Shown here in pieces: positions 18,065 through 27,384 of a DNA stretch of 32,923 bases. The stretch lies in NCBI GenBank assembly GCA_003169655.1, contig PNAZ01000125.1, forward strand, positions 12,878-45,800. Direction: 5' to 3'. The position numbers were made by a program, and so were the translations under genes. The notes beneath the pieces were generated by a model. It was given only the letters and a program-made list of their open reading frames with translations, ran no database searches and was not told where the DNA came from. Position 1 is the stretch's first letter. Each line of letters begins with the position of its first letter. The DNA comes from Chloroflexota bacterium (GTDB taxonomy: Bacteria > Chloroflexota > Limnocylindria > Limnocylindrales > CSP1-4).

Positions 18065-19515
18065 CCTCCGGGGCCTTCGCCGCGGTCGACCTCGGGGCCT
18101 CGAGCGGCCGGGTGATGGTCGCCGAGGTGTCGCCGACGTCGCTCGAGCTGGTCGAGCTGCACCGCTTCGCCAATACGCCGGTCGCCCTGCCCGATGGGCT
18201 CCATTGGGACGTTGAGCGGCTCTACCAGGAGATCCTCAGTGGCCTCGGCCAGGCTGCCCGCCTGCCCGGCGGCCTGCGTGGGATCGGGATCGACTCGTGG
18301 GGCGTCGACTATGGCCTGCTCGACGAAGAAGGCATCCTGCTCGGCAATCCGTATCACTACCGCGATGAGCGATCGATCGTGGCCGTAACCGCAGTCCACC
18401 AGGCCATTCCGCAGCGGGCGCTGTACAGCCGAACCGGCATTCAGTTCATGCCGATCAATACGATCTACCAGCTGGCGGCCGATCGTGGTTCGGCCCGGCT
18501 GGCAGCGGCCGGGAGCTTCGTGATGATCCCCGACCTGCTTGGCTACTGGCTGACGGGCGTGATTGCGGCCGAGGTGACCAACGCGTCGACGACCGGCCTG
18601 CTCGATGCGCAGACCCGGTCATGGGCGCAGGACCTCGTCACGGGACTGGGCCTCCCGGCGGGCATCTTCCCGTCGCCCCGCCGTGCCGGCGAGGTCGTTG
18701 GACCGCTGCGGCCGGCGGTCCAGGCCGAGACAGGGATCGGCGAGAATACGGTCGTGTCACTGGTCGGGTCGCACGACACGGCGTCCGCGGTCGTGGGTAT
18801 TCCCGCGGCCGGCGACCGGTTCGCGTACATCGCCTGCGGCACGTGGTCGCTGGTCGGGGTCGAGCTGGAGAAGCCGGTCCTGTCCGAGGCGAGCCGGGCG
18901 GCGAATTTCACGAACGAGGTCGGGGTGGATGGACGCGTCCGCTACCTGCGCAACGTGATGGGCCTGTGGCTCCTCCAAGAATCGATTCGAACCTGGGAAC
19001 GGGACGGCTATGCGCCCGATCTTGCCAGCCTGATCGAAGCGGCCGCCGAGATTCGTGGCGGTGGACCTGTCATCGACCCGGACGGGCCCGTGTTCCTCGC
19101 GCCGGGCGACATGCCCAGCCGGGTTGCCGACGCCTGCCGGGAGAGCGGCCAGCCGGTGCCGGCGTCCCGTGCTGAGATCGTCCGCTGCATCCTCGACAGC
19201 CTGGCCGCGGCCTATGCCCGCGCGGTCGCGGATGCGATGCGGTTGTCGGGCCGGCCGGTTGACGTGATCCACCTGGTCGGAGGCGGGGCACGCAACGTGC
19301 TCCTCTGCCAGCTCACCGCGGACGCCTGCCAGCTGCCCGTCGCGGCGGGCCCGGTGGAGGCCACCGCGATCGGCAACGTCCTTGTCCAGGCCCGCGCCGC
19401 GGGCATCCTGGCGGGCGATCTCGATGCGCTTCGGGATCTCGTTCGGCAGACGCAGGAGCCGCGCCGCTTCGAGCCGAGACTCTCGGCGGCCGTCCTCGGT
19501 CGGGCCGCTGGATGA
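18061..19515 (+). CDS. rhaB: Rhamnulokinase (FGGY family)
   Basis: AAVDLGASSGRVMVAEV, GIDSWGVDYGLLDEEG, FAYIACGTWSLVGVELEKPV, VIHLVGGGARNVLLCQLTADAC. Confidence 0.94.
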   Translation: MTSGAFAAVDLGASSGRVMVAEVSPTSLELVELHRFANTPVALPDGLHWDVERLYQEILSGLGQAARLPGGLRGIGIDSWGVDYGLLDEEGILLGNPYHYRDERSIVAVTAVHQAIPQRALYSRTGIQFMPINTIYQLAADRGSARLAAAGSFVMIPDLLGYWLTGVIAAEVTNASTTGLLDAQTRSWAQDLVTGLGLPAGIFPSPRRAGEVVGPLRPAVQAETGIGENTVVSLVGSHDTASAVVGIPAAGDRFAYIACGTWSLVGVELEKPVLSEASRAANFTNEVGVDGRVRYLRNVMGLWLLQESIRTWERDGYAPDLASLIEAAAEIRGGGPVIDPDGPVFLAPGDMPSRVADACRESGQPVPASRAEIVRCILDSLAAAYARAVADAMRLSGRPVDVIHLVGGGARNVLLCQLTADACQLPVAAGPVEATAIGNVLVQARAAGILAGDLDALRDLVRQTQEPRRFEPRLSAAVLGRAAG

Positions 19516-20249
19516 AGATCGCCCTGTTCATCACCTGCTTCAACGACCTGCTCTACCCGGACGTCGGCAAAGCGGTGGTCCGGCTGCTCAACCGGCTCGG
19601 CCACGAGGTCGAGTTCCCGGAAGACCAGACCTGTTGCGGCCAGATCCATTTCAACACCGGCTACCGTGACGAGTGTGTGCCGCTCGTCCGGAGCTTCGAC
19701 CAGGCGTTCGATGGGTTCGACGCGATCGTCAGCCCCTCGGCCTCGTGCGCCACGATGGTCCGCCACCACCACGAGACGGTCGCACGGCATAGCGGAGATG
19801 CCAGCCTCGTCGCCTCGGTGGCAGAGGTTTCGCCCCGGGTGTACGAGCTGAGCGAGTTCCTGGTCGATGTCCTGGGGGTGACCGACGTCGGCGCCGTCTT
19901 CCCGCACAGCGTCGCCTTCCACCCGACCTGCCACTCGCTCCGCCTCCTGGCGATCGGCGACCGGCCGCGGCGGCTCCTCGAGGCGGTCAGCGGCCTGGAG
20001 CTCGTCGAGCTGCCCGGCGCGACCGAATGCTGCGGCTTCGGCGGGACGTTCGCGGTCAAGAACGCCGATACGTCAGTGGCGATGGGCGAGGACAAGATCG
20101 GCGCGCTCATCGGCACGGGGGCCGAGGTCCTCGCCTCGGCCGACACGTCGTGCCTGATGCACCTGGGTGGGCTCCTGTCGCGCCAGCGCTCCATGGTTCG
20201 GGTCATGCACCTGGCCGAGATCCTGGCCTCGACCGGCCCGGCGCGATGA
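19512..20249 (+). CDS. lutA: Lactate utilisation protein A (CCG-domain Fe-S protein)
   Basis: Two CCG motifs (DQTCCGQIHFNTGY; ATECCGFGGTFAVKN), FHPTCHSLR. Confidence 0.93.
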   Translation: MKIALFITCFNDLLYPDVGKAVVRLLNRLGHEVEFPEDQTCCGQIHFNTGYRDECVPLVRSFDQAFDGFDAIVSPSASCATMVRHHHETVARHSGDASLVASVAEVSPRVYELSEFLVDVLGVTDVGAVFPHSVAFHPTCHSLRLLAIGDRPRRLLEAVSGLELVELPGATECCGFGGTFAVKNADTSVAMGEDKIGALIGTGAEVLASADTSCLMHLGGLLSRQRSMVRVMHLAEILASTGPAR

Positions 20250-21748
20250 GCGGGTCGCCGGCCGGCCGCGAGCCGCTGCCGACCTTTGCCGGCACGCCGC
20301 CCTTTCCTGAAGCCGCCCGGACGGCTCTGGCTGACGAGCAGCTCCGGCGCAACCTGCGCCACGCCACGACGACGATCCGCACGAAACGCGGCCGGGCGGT
20401 GGCCGAGCGTCCGGACTGGGAGGCGCTCCGGCTGGCTGGCGCGGCGATCAAGGACGACGTGATCGCCCGCTGGCCCGAGCTCCTCACCCAGCTCGAGGCG
20501 AACGTCACGGCCGCCGGCGGGATCGTCCACTGGGCCCGCGATGGCGCCGAGGCGAACGCGATCGTGGCCGGCATCGTCCGGGCCGCGGGCGCGACCGAGG
20601 TCGTCAAGGTCAAGTCGATGACGACCCAGGAGATCGAGCTCAACGAGGCTCTCGCGCGCGAGGGGATCGAGGCCTGGGAGACCGACCTGGCCGAGCTGAT
20701 CGTGCAGCTTGGCCGCGACCTGCCGTCGCACATCCTGGTGCCCGCAATCCATCGCAACCGGGACGAGATCCGGGACATCTTCCGGGCCGAGATGGGCGCC
20801 GCCGGCCGGCCCGCGCCGGCCGACCTGTCGAACGAGCCGCGCGAGCTGGCCGAAGCAGCCCGGCTCCACCTGCGCGAGAAGTTCCTGCGGGCGAAGGTCG
20901 CGATCTCGGGCGCCAACTTCGCGATCGCCGAGACCGGCACGGTGATGGTCGTCGAGTCCGAGGGCAATGGCCGGATGTGCCTGACCCTGCCCGAAACGCT
21001 GGTCACGGTGATGGGTATCGAGAAGCTGCTGCCCACCTGGCGCGACCTGGAGGTGTTCCTGCAGCTCCTGCCGCGTTCGTCGACTGCCGAGCGGATGAAC
21101 CCCTACACCTCGATGTGGACCGGGGTTACCCCCGGCGACGGGCCGCAGGCGTTCCACCTGGTCCTGCTCGACAACGGCCGGACCGACGTCCTGCTCGACG
21201 AGGTCGGCCGGCAGGCGCTGCGCTGCATCAAGTGCAGCGCCTGCCTGAACGTCTGCCCGGTTTACGAGCGGGTCGGCGGCCGGGCGTATGGCTCGCCCTA
21301 CCCGGGCCCGATCGGGGCGATCCTAACCCCCCAGCTGCGGGGGATCGCCCGCCATCCGGTCGACGAGCAGACGGCGTCCCTGCCATATGCCTCCTCCTTG
21401 TGCGGGGCGTGCTTCGAGGTCTGCCCGGTCCGGATCGACATCCCCGAGGTCCTGATCCAGCTGCGGACCCAGGTGGTCCGCCAGCATGGCTGGCGGGCAC
21501 GCACGTTCGGCGAGGAGCCGGTCGCGATGCGCGCCCTGTCCACGGCCTTCGCGAATCCAGGCCGGCTCGACCTCGCCGAGCGAGTCGCCGGCGGCGCCGG
21601 CCGGGTCGTCGGCCGACGGGGGAGGATCGGCCGGCTGCCGCTGCCCGGCCTGCTCGGCGCCTGGTTCCGCCGGCGCGACCTGCCGGCCCCGGCCCGGACC
21701 TCGTTCCGGCGCTGGTGGCGGAGCCGCTCGAGCCGGGGCGAATCGTGA
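20246..21748 (+). CDS. lutB: Lactate utilisation iron-sulfur protein B
   Basis: LUD domain (GIVHWARDGAEANAIV, KVKSMTTQEIELNEAL, ANFAIAETGTVMVVESEGNGRM) plus ferredoxin motifs CIKCSACLNVCPVY and CGACFEVCPV. Start ATG 20246. Confidence 0.94.
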   Translation: MSGSPAGREPLPTFAGTPPFPEAARTALADEQLRRNLRHATTTIRTKRGRAVAERPDWEALRLAGAAIKDDVIARWPELLTQLEANVTAAGGIVHWARDGAEANAIVAGIVRAAGATEVVKVKSMTTQEIELNEALAREGIEAWETDLAELIVQLGRDLPSHILVPAIHRNRDEIRDIFRAEMGAAGRPAPADLSNEPRELAEAARLHLREKFLRAKVAISGANFAIAETGTVMVVESEGNGRMCLTLPETLVTVMGIEKLLPTWRDLEVFLQLLPRSSTAERMNPYTSMWTGVTPGDGPQAFHLVLLDNGRTDVLLDEVGRQALRCIKCSACLNVCPVYERVGGRAYGSPYPGPIGAILTPQLRGIARHPVDEQTASLPYASSLCGACFEVCPVRIDIPEVLIQLRTQVVRQHGWRARTFGEEPVAMRALSTAFANPGRLDLAERVAGGAGRVVGRRGRIGRLPLPGLLGAWFRRRDLPAPARTSFRRWWRSRSSRGES

Positions 21749-22383
21749 CCGGCGGGGCGCCCGGCGAGACCGCCCGTGACGCGGTCCTCGCCCGGATCCG
21801 GGCCGTGGCTGTACCACCGCCGGCGGCGATCCCGCGCGACTACCTGACGAGCCTCAGCCCGGACGTCGACATCCTCGAGCGATTCGCGGAGCGAGTCGCC
21901 GACTATCGGGCGCTTGTCCACCGGGCGACTTCGGGCAACCTGGCGGCGACGGTCGCCGAGGCGCTGAAGGGGCGCGGAGCCCGCAGCCTGGTGATTCCGG
22001 CCGGCTTGCCTGCCGACTGGCTCATCGGGCTCGGGCCGGGGATCGAACGGCAGTCCGATGACCCGCCGCTGACCTACGGCCAGCTCGACGCGATCGATGC
22101 CGTGATCACCGGCTGTGCCGTCGCCATCGCCGAGACCGGCACGATCGTGCTCGACGCCGGTCCGGGCCAGGGACGGCGAGCCCTGTCGCTCCTGCCCGAT
22201 CGACACGTCTGTGTCGTCCGCGCCGAGCAGGTCGTGGGCGAGGTGGCCGAGGCGCTCGCGCGGCTCGATCCGCACCGGCCGCTGACCTGGATCAGCGGTC
22301 CGTCGGCAACGAGTGACATCGAGCTCGATCGGGTGGAGGGCGTCCATGGCCCCCGAAACCTCGACGTGGTGATCGTCGGCTGA
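21745..22383 (+). CDS. lutC: Lactate utilisation protein C (LUD domain)
   Basis: ITGCAVAIAETGTIVLDAGPGQGRRALSLLPDRHVCVV; GTGA overlap with lutB. Confidence 0.93.
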   Translation: MTGGAPGETARDAVLARIRAVAVPPPAAIPRDYLTSLSPDVDILERFAERVADYRALVHRATSGNLAATVAEALKGRGARSLVIPAGLPADWLIGLGPGIERQSDDPPLTYGQLDAIDAVITGCAVAIAETGTIVLDAGPGQGRRALSLLPDRHVCVVRAEQVVGEVAEALARLDPHRPLTWISGPSATSDIELDRVEGVHGPRNLDVVIVG

Positions 22384-22504
22384 GGGGTCGCCGGACCGGC
22401 GCGAGGTTGACGGAATCGCGCCGTGGCCCGATGGTGGGTGTCTCGTCGCAGGCGCCGGGCTCCTATTTTGTCGGTCCGAAGCGCGCGCCGGAACGGAACT
22501 CCCG

Positions 22505-22804
22505 ATGGCTCGAACCCCTTTCTCTTCGCCTGAGGCGAACATCGTCGTGTGCAGCGACGGCTACTTCGACGTCTACTCCACAGCGGCCCGGACGAACGGC
22601 GACAAGCCCGCCTATCGCGGCCGGCTGGCCGAGCTGGGGCCCGGCATTCGTGGTGCGGATGATCGCCTGGCGGTCCGGCCGGGTTCGGTCGCCCTCGCGG
22701 CCGCGATCAGCACCTGGTCGACCGCCCATGGCGCCGCGGCCGTGCGCGGCGAGCTCGGTGGCGGCCGGGACGGCAACGAAGCCGAGGTCGAAGGCGCGGC
22801 CTAG
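22505..22804 (+). CDS. Hypothetical protein (99 aa)
   Basis: Open frame, no recognisable family; may be spurious or a relic. Confidence 0.25.
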   Translation: MARTPFSSPEANIVVCSDGYFDVYSTAARTNGDKPAYRGRLAELGPGIRGADDRLAVRPGSVALAAAISTWSTAHGAAAVRGELGGGRDGNEAEVEGAA

Positions 22805-22814
22805 CCTCCCGGGA

Positions 22815-23007
22815 ATCCTGGCCGACGCCGACCAATGTCTGCTTCGGCGGCCCGAACCATGACGAGCTGTTCGTCACCCAGGACGATCTCGGTGCCGTCC
22901 TCCGCTTTCGCCTTGGGATTCGGCGGGCCCACCTGAACTTCTGCCCCTCGCTTGATCCCGCCCATCCCTGGACCGTGATGCTCGACACCGGCGATCCAAT
23001 GCGATGA
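22815..23007 (+). pseudogene. C-terminal remnant of SMP-30/gluconolactonase-family protein
   Basis: Own translation: ...TPTNVCFGGPNHDELFVTQDDLGAVLRFRLGIRRAHLNFCPSLDPAHPWTVMLDTGDPMR*; PTNVCFGGP is characteristic of the family. No start codon or beta-propeller body upstream in frame. Confidence 0.65.
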
Positions 23008-23011
23008 CCCA

Positions 23012-23857
23012 GTGACGCCGACCGGGGTTGGCTTCGGGCTGGCAACCGCCCTGAGCTGGGGCTCCGCCGACTTCCTCGGCGGCAGCGTCAGCCGCCGGAG
23101 CACGCCGTTGGCCACGGTCGTCCCGTCGCAGGCCGTGGCACTGGCCATCGCGATCGTCGTCCTCGTCGTGGTCCGCGAGCCGACGCCGCCGGTCGCCGCA
23201 CTGGCCTGGGCGGCCCTCGCCGGTTGCGGCGCGTTCGTCGCCCTGTCGTGCCTCTATCGCGCCCTGACGACTGGGGCGATGGGCCTGGTGGCCTCGATCG
23301 CCGCGGTCGTCGGAGCAGGCCTGCCGGTGATCGCCGGGGCGGTCTTCGGTGATCGGCTGACAGCCGCCGACGTCACCGGGATCGGCCTGGCCCTGGTCGC
23401 GATCGTGCTCGTGACCCGGCCGGTCGGGCCGGCCGTCCTGACCCGCGAGGGGATCATCCTGGCCATCCTGTCGGGGGTTGGTGCCGGCTGCTTCTTCATC
23501 GGCATGGGCCAGAGCGCCGACGCCGGCGGCGGAACCTGGTGGCCGATCGCGTTGAGCCACACGACGTGCCTGGGACTGGCCTTCGTCTTCCTGGCCGCTA
23601 CCGGTGGCCTGCAGTGGCCGCCGCGGAGCGTTGTCCCGATCCTGACCGTGATCGGCCTCACCGACGTGCTCGGGTCGGCGTTCTTCCTGCTCGCCAACAC
23701 CCAGGGTTCGCTGAGCATCTCCGCCGTGATCGCCTCGCAGCATCCAGCGGCGACCGCGGTCCTGGCCCGGATCGTCACCAAGGAGCGACTGGCCCGGTCG
23801 CAGCTGGCCGGCATCCTCGTGGCCCTGGTCGCGATCGCGCTGATCGCAGTGCCCTGA
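23012..23857 (+). CDS. EamA/DMT-superfamily transporter
   Basis: Two EamA repeats, ~10 TM segments (FGLATALSWGSADFLGG..., ASQHPAATAVLARIVTKERLARSQLAGILVALVAIALIA). Confidence 0.88.
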   Translation: MTPTGVGFGLATALSWGSADFLGGSVSRRSTPLATVVPSQAVALAIAIVVLVVVREPTPPVAALAWAALAGCGAFVALSCLYRALTTGAMGLVASIAAVVGAGLPVIAGAVFGDRLTAADVTGIGLALVAIVLVTRPVGPAVLTREGIILAILSGVGAGCFFIGMGQSADAGGGTWWPIALSHTTCLGLAFVFLAATGGLQWPPRSVVPILTVIGLTDVLGSAFFLLANTQGSLSISAVIASQHPAATAVLARIVTKERLARSQLAGILVALVAIALIAVP

Positions 23858-23860
23858 GGG

Positions 23861-23980
23861 CTACGTGCCCGCTGCAACCAGCGCGGCCGGGAAGAGGACC
23901 ATGATCAGGAGCCAGCCGACCACGATCAGGACCACGCTCCGAATGGCAACCCTGGCGATTGACCTGTGGGCTTGACTCAT
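23861..23980 (-). CDS. 39-aa single-TM small membrane protein
   Basis: Own translation: MSQAHRSIARVAIRSVVLIVVGWLLIMVLFPAALVAAGT*; GGGAGAG upstream of ATG. Below track length cutoff. Confidence 0.5.
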   Translation of the reverse strand: MSQAHRSIARVAIRSVVLIVVGWLLIMVLFPAALVAAGT

Positions 23981-24091
23981 GTGCCTGGGACTCTCCCGCG
24001 AGCTCGATCGTTGCGTGCGGGCCGATGGAGCTCGGCAGGCCGTCGCTGGAGTCTGCAGCCAGATCAGCCGCGTGTCATGACGATCGAGTCA

Positions 24092-26221
24092 TCAGCGAGC
24101 TCCAGCGCCCGGCGGCTTGGCCAGGCGCCAGCCATCGATCAGCTCGCGGGCACTGTCGCGAAGCGCGAGCGCGTCGGGGTCGCCCGCCTGCAAGGCCACT
24201 TCGATCCCGTCGAGGGTCTGGTAGAACGCATGCCATTGCCTGCGTTCGCCCTCGATCGAGGCTCGAAATCCCGCTCGATCCGCGATGGAGCGGAGCGTCT
24301 CGGCCAGGCGTCCTGATCCGAGGGTCGCGTAGTCGCGACCCCGCTCCGGCTGCCCGCCGGCATACGCCTCGACGATCCGCAGGGCAAACCGGAGCAGGAC
24401 GGTGGTGATCGGCAGCTCGGAGATGAATCCGCCGGTGAACGGGTCCATCAGGGCCTTGAGCGCCCCGACCGTGGCGCTGCCGGACGCCAATCCTGCTGCG
24501 GCGCTGTCGGAGATCGCTCTGGCGTAGGCCGAGAAGACCAGGATCCGGACGTCGTCGCCGACCATCTTGCCGGCCTCGGCGGCTTCGATCGCCGCACCCG
24601 CATACGCCTCCTTGTCGTGGCGCATGACCAGGCCCGCGGCGTGGACGCACGCCAATCGCGGCCCCGGTTGGCCCTGGACCGAGAGCGCGTAGGCCTGGTC
24701 TTCGGCTCGTCCGATGAACGACGGCGTGAACGGCCGATGCCGGCGCAGCGCATCGACCAGGACCCCGCTCGTGCCGCCAGTCACGTGGATTCGCTCGAGC
24801 GCGCTGGCAACGCCGTCCAGTGACGGCGTGTCGTAGCGCTCGAGCATCTCGGCGCGGGTCGAGATCGCCTGGGGCAGCGGGCTGAAGAAGACGTGGTCGG
24901 ACGGCCGCCTCGGGCCCGCCGGCAGCGGGACATCCGGGGTGAACAGGCCGCGGCCGATGTCATCTGCGTTGACCAGCGCGCCCGCGAGCAGGCCGAGCTC
25001 CACGGGACGGCCCATCGTATCGCGGCCCGTGGCACCCCACAGCGGGGTCTGCAGGTGCTCGAGCGCCGTCCGGCCCGTCTCGGCGACCAGCTCGGGTTGG
25101 GGAAAGACCTGGTCGAGGTCGATCTTGAACGTGCCCCGGACGGTGGGATCGACCAGGACCTGCCAGATTGCCGCGATCGCCTTGAGGAACGAGTAGTGGC
25201 GGCCGTATTCGCCATCGACCCCCACGACGTCGAGTCCGCCGCCGTCCCGGTCCGGCGCGGGCGGGCCGAACCTCGCCAGCGCGGGCTCGAGGACCTCCGC
25301 CACGAGCAGGCGAACGTCGGTTTCGGTCGCAACCAGGACATCCACCTGCTCGAGCGCGGGCACCCCGGCCATCTCCTCGATGTAGCGCTGCGCGATGCCC
25401 CGCAGCTCGGCATGGGTCACCGAGACCGACAGGAGGCAGGTCAGGCGGCGCGGCCGTCCATCGGACCCGGGCGGCTCCACTCGCATCGCCGCGTCGAGCC
25501 CGCGCAGGCCGTGCAGCAGCTCGTTGGCGGCCGGTGCCACCCCGATCGGGATTGGGTGATCGAACCAGTAGCGCTGGTCCGCGGCCCGCGCCCGAGCGAC
25601 GGCCGCCACGACCAGCGGATCCAGGTCGGGATCGCCGCCCTCGGACGGCTCGAGCGGGAGGCCGAGGAGCACGTTCGAGGTGAAGAGGACCTCCCGGGCC
25701 GCGTCGACGATCGGATCTGGATTGAGCTCGTCGATCTCGACGATGCGCCGCCGACGGAGGGTGGCGACCGAGCCTTCGACGTTCGCCAGCAGCCCGACCG
25801 CCTCCGGATAGAGGACCGACCAGGTCGCCTCCGTCGCCGCGCCCGGATCCGGTTCTGGGTCGGCCAGGACCGCCGCGGCGGCGGTCAGCGTCCGGGCGAA
25901 TGCCGGATCGGCTGCCGCGCGCTCCGCGATCTCCCGGCGGACCGCCTCGACCCCGGCGCGCAGCAGCTCAACCAGCTCGGCGGGCGCGCCGTCGGGTGGC
26001 GCCTCGAGGATGGCCCGCGCGCGATCAGCCAACGGGTGATCCGGACCCCCGAGGGCGATCAGGAACGCGGCGGACAGGGCCGCCGGCCCGCCGGCCGTCA
26101 ACCACGGGCCGACGTCAACCGGCAGCTCAGCCGGCCCGTAGCGATCCCCGATCAGGTAGCCGACGATCTCCTCGAGCGTCTCCGACATGCTCGAAGCATG
26201 GACGAATGCGCGGTCATCCAT
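24092..26221 (-). CDS. Uncharacterised ~700-aa protein with GT-A glycosyltransferase-like motifs (start 26221 or 26188)
   Basis: FKIDLDQVFP (DxD-like) and FIGRAEDQAYAL (ED-like) within a long, well-biased ORF. Confidence 0.8.
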   Translation of the reverse strand: MDDRAFVHASSMSETLEEIVGYLIGDRYGPAELPVDVGPWLTAGGPAALSAAFLIALGGPDHPLADRARAILEAPPDGAPAELVELLRAGVEAVRREIAERAAADPAFARTLTAAAAVLADPEPDPGAATEATWSVLYPEAVGLLANVEGSVATLRRRRIVEIDELNPDPIVDAAREVLFTSNVLLGLPLEPSEGGDPDLDPLVVAAVARARAADQRYWFDHPIPIGVAPAANELLHGLRGLDAAMRVEPPGSDGRPRRLTCLLSVSVTHAELRGIAQRYIEEMAGVPALEQVDVLVATETDVRLLVAEVLEPALARFGPPAPDRDGGGLDVVGVDGEYGRHYSFLKAIAAIWQVLVDPTVRGTFKIDLDQVFPQPELVAETGRTALEHLQTPLWGATGRDTMGRPVELGLLAGALVNADDIGRGLFTPDVPLPAGPRRPSDHVFFSPLPQAISTRAEMLERYDTPSLDGVASALERIHVTGGTSGVLVDALRRHRPFTPSFIGRAEDQAYALSVQGQPGPRLACVHAAGLVMRHDKEAYAGAAIEAAEAGKMVGDDVRILVFSAYARAISDSAAAGLASGSATVGALKALMDPFTGGFISELPITTVLLRFALRIVEAYAGGQPERGRDYATLGSGRLAETLRSIADRAGFRASIEGERRQWHAFYQTLDGIEVALQAGDPDALALRDSARELIDGWRLAKPPGAGAR

Positions 26222-26321
26222 GGGCCCTGCCCGTTTCCTACTGGCAACGGAATCATTCCGTCCTGATTGTCATAAATGGGCTCGCGGGAGTACTTTCGGC
26301 CCCCCCCTGAGGATAGTTCGA

Positions 26322-27338
26322 ATGTACCCTGACCTTCCGGAAGACCTCGGCTCGAACGACGACGCCGACGATTCGGCTCAATCGAACGAGGCTCCTGTGT
26401 TGGTCGCCGGCGGGCACGCGCCCGATGCGCTCGAAGGCGCGCCGGCAGAGGATTCGACCGACCCAGGCGAACCCGCCGAGTCCGTCGACGAGGACATCCC
26501 GGCGATCGTTCGTCGACCGACCCCGCTCTTCTCGTTCAAGTCCGAGATGGCTCGCGCGATGCAGGTCGTCGCCGACAAGGAGCGTGAGCGGATCGACGCC
26601 GGGGTTGGCGACGAGGAGACGGTCCAGGTCGACAAGATCCACGTCCGGGCAGCGGCCGAGGCCAGCCAGCTGCGCAAGCACGCCGACGAGGACGTGGCCC
26701 TGGTCAACGCCTGGTATGACGACCAGGTCAAGCAGCTCCGCGAGGCAGCCGACCACCAGATCGAGGATCGCCGGCAGGGCCTCGAGGATTCGCTCACCCA
26801 TCACGGCTCGCTGATCGATGCCGAAGTCCAGTCGGTCCACACCGCGGTCGAGGGCTATCGTGCCTCGCTCGACACGTTCTTCGGGGGCCTCGCCGAGGAG
26901 CAGGATCCAAGCGTGATCGCCCGCCTCGCCGGCACGCTGCCGGACCTGCCCGATCTTGACTCCGTGAGGGGCGACGCTCGCGCCCGCGCGATGCGCGAGA
27001 TCGAGCAGGGCTCGGCGACCGACGGCGACCCGATGGGCGATGAGGAGCATGCAGACGGCCTTGGCCGGTTCGAGCTGGAGCGCGAGCTCGTGCCGGTCAT
27101 GGATCCAGAGGCGGTCAAGCAGCGCGTCGGCATTCTCAGCGGATTGGGGATCCCGGTCGGACGGCCCGGTCCGTCGGGCCTGCTGGGCGGTCAGCCGGCG
27201 GCCAGCCCGACGGAGTCGGACGACGCGCAGACGCCTGTCCCGGCGGAAGCCGATTCGGCCGTCGCGAGCGAGGCGGTCCCGGCGATCCAGGCCTCAACGA
27301 TCTGGAACGCGGCCCCGGGAGATTCCGAGGGCCAGTAG
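26322..27338 (+). CDS. Uncharacterised acidic coiled-coil protein
   Basis: Charged helical core (AAAEASQLRKHADEDVALVNAWYDDQVKQLREAADHQIEDRRQGLEDSLTHHGSLIDAEVQSVH...) with low-complexity termini. ATG 26322 preferred. Confidence 0.75.
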   Translation: MYPDLPEDLGSNDDADDSAQSNEAPVLVAGGHAPDALEGAPAEDSTDPGEPAESVDEDIPAIVRRPTPLFSFKSEMARAMQVVADKERERIDAGVGDEETVQVDKIHVRAAAEASQLRKHADEDVALVNAWYDDQVKQLREAADHQIEDRRQGLEDSLTHHGSLIDAEVQSVHTAVEGYRASLDTFFGGLAEEQDPSVIARLAGTLPDLPDLDSVRGDARARAMREIEQGSATDGDPMGDEEHADGLGRFELERELVPVMDPEAVKQRVGILSGLGIPVGRPGPSGLLGGQPAASPTESDDAQTPVPAEADSAVASEAVPAIQASTIWNAAPGDSEGQ

Positions 27339-27384
27339 GCGCAGAACGCCCCGAGGAAGATCGCGGTCAGGGGTAAACCAGGCC

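Noticed and set aside
24893-26266. 457-aa plus-strand ORF
   Set aside because: Antisense to the 24092-26221 protein; low-information composition.
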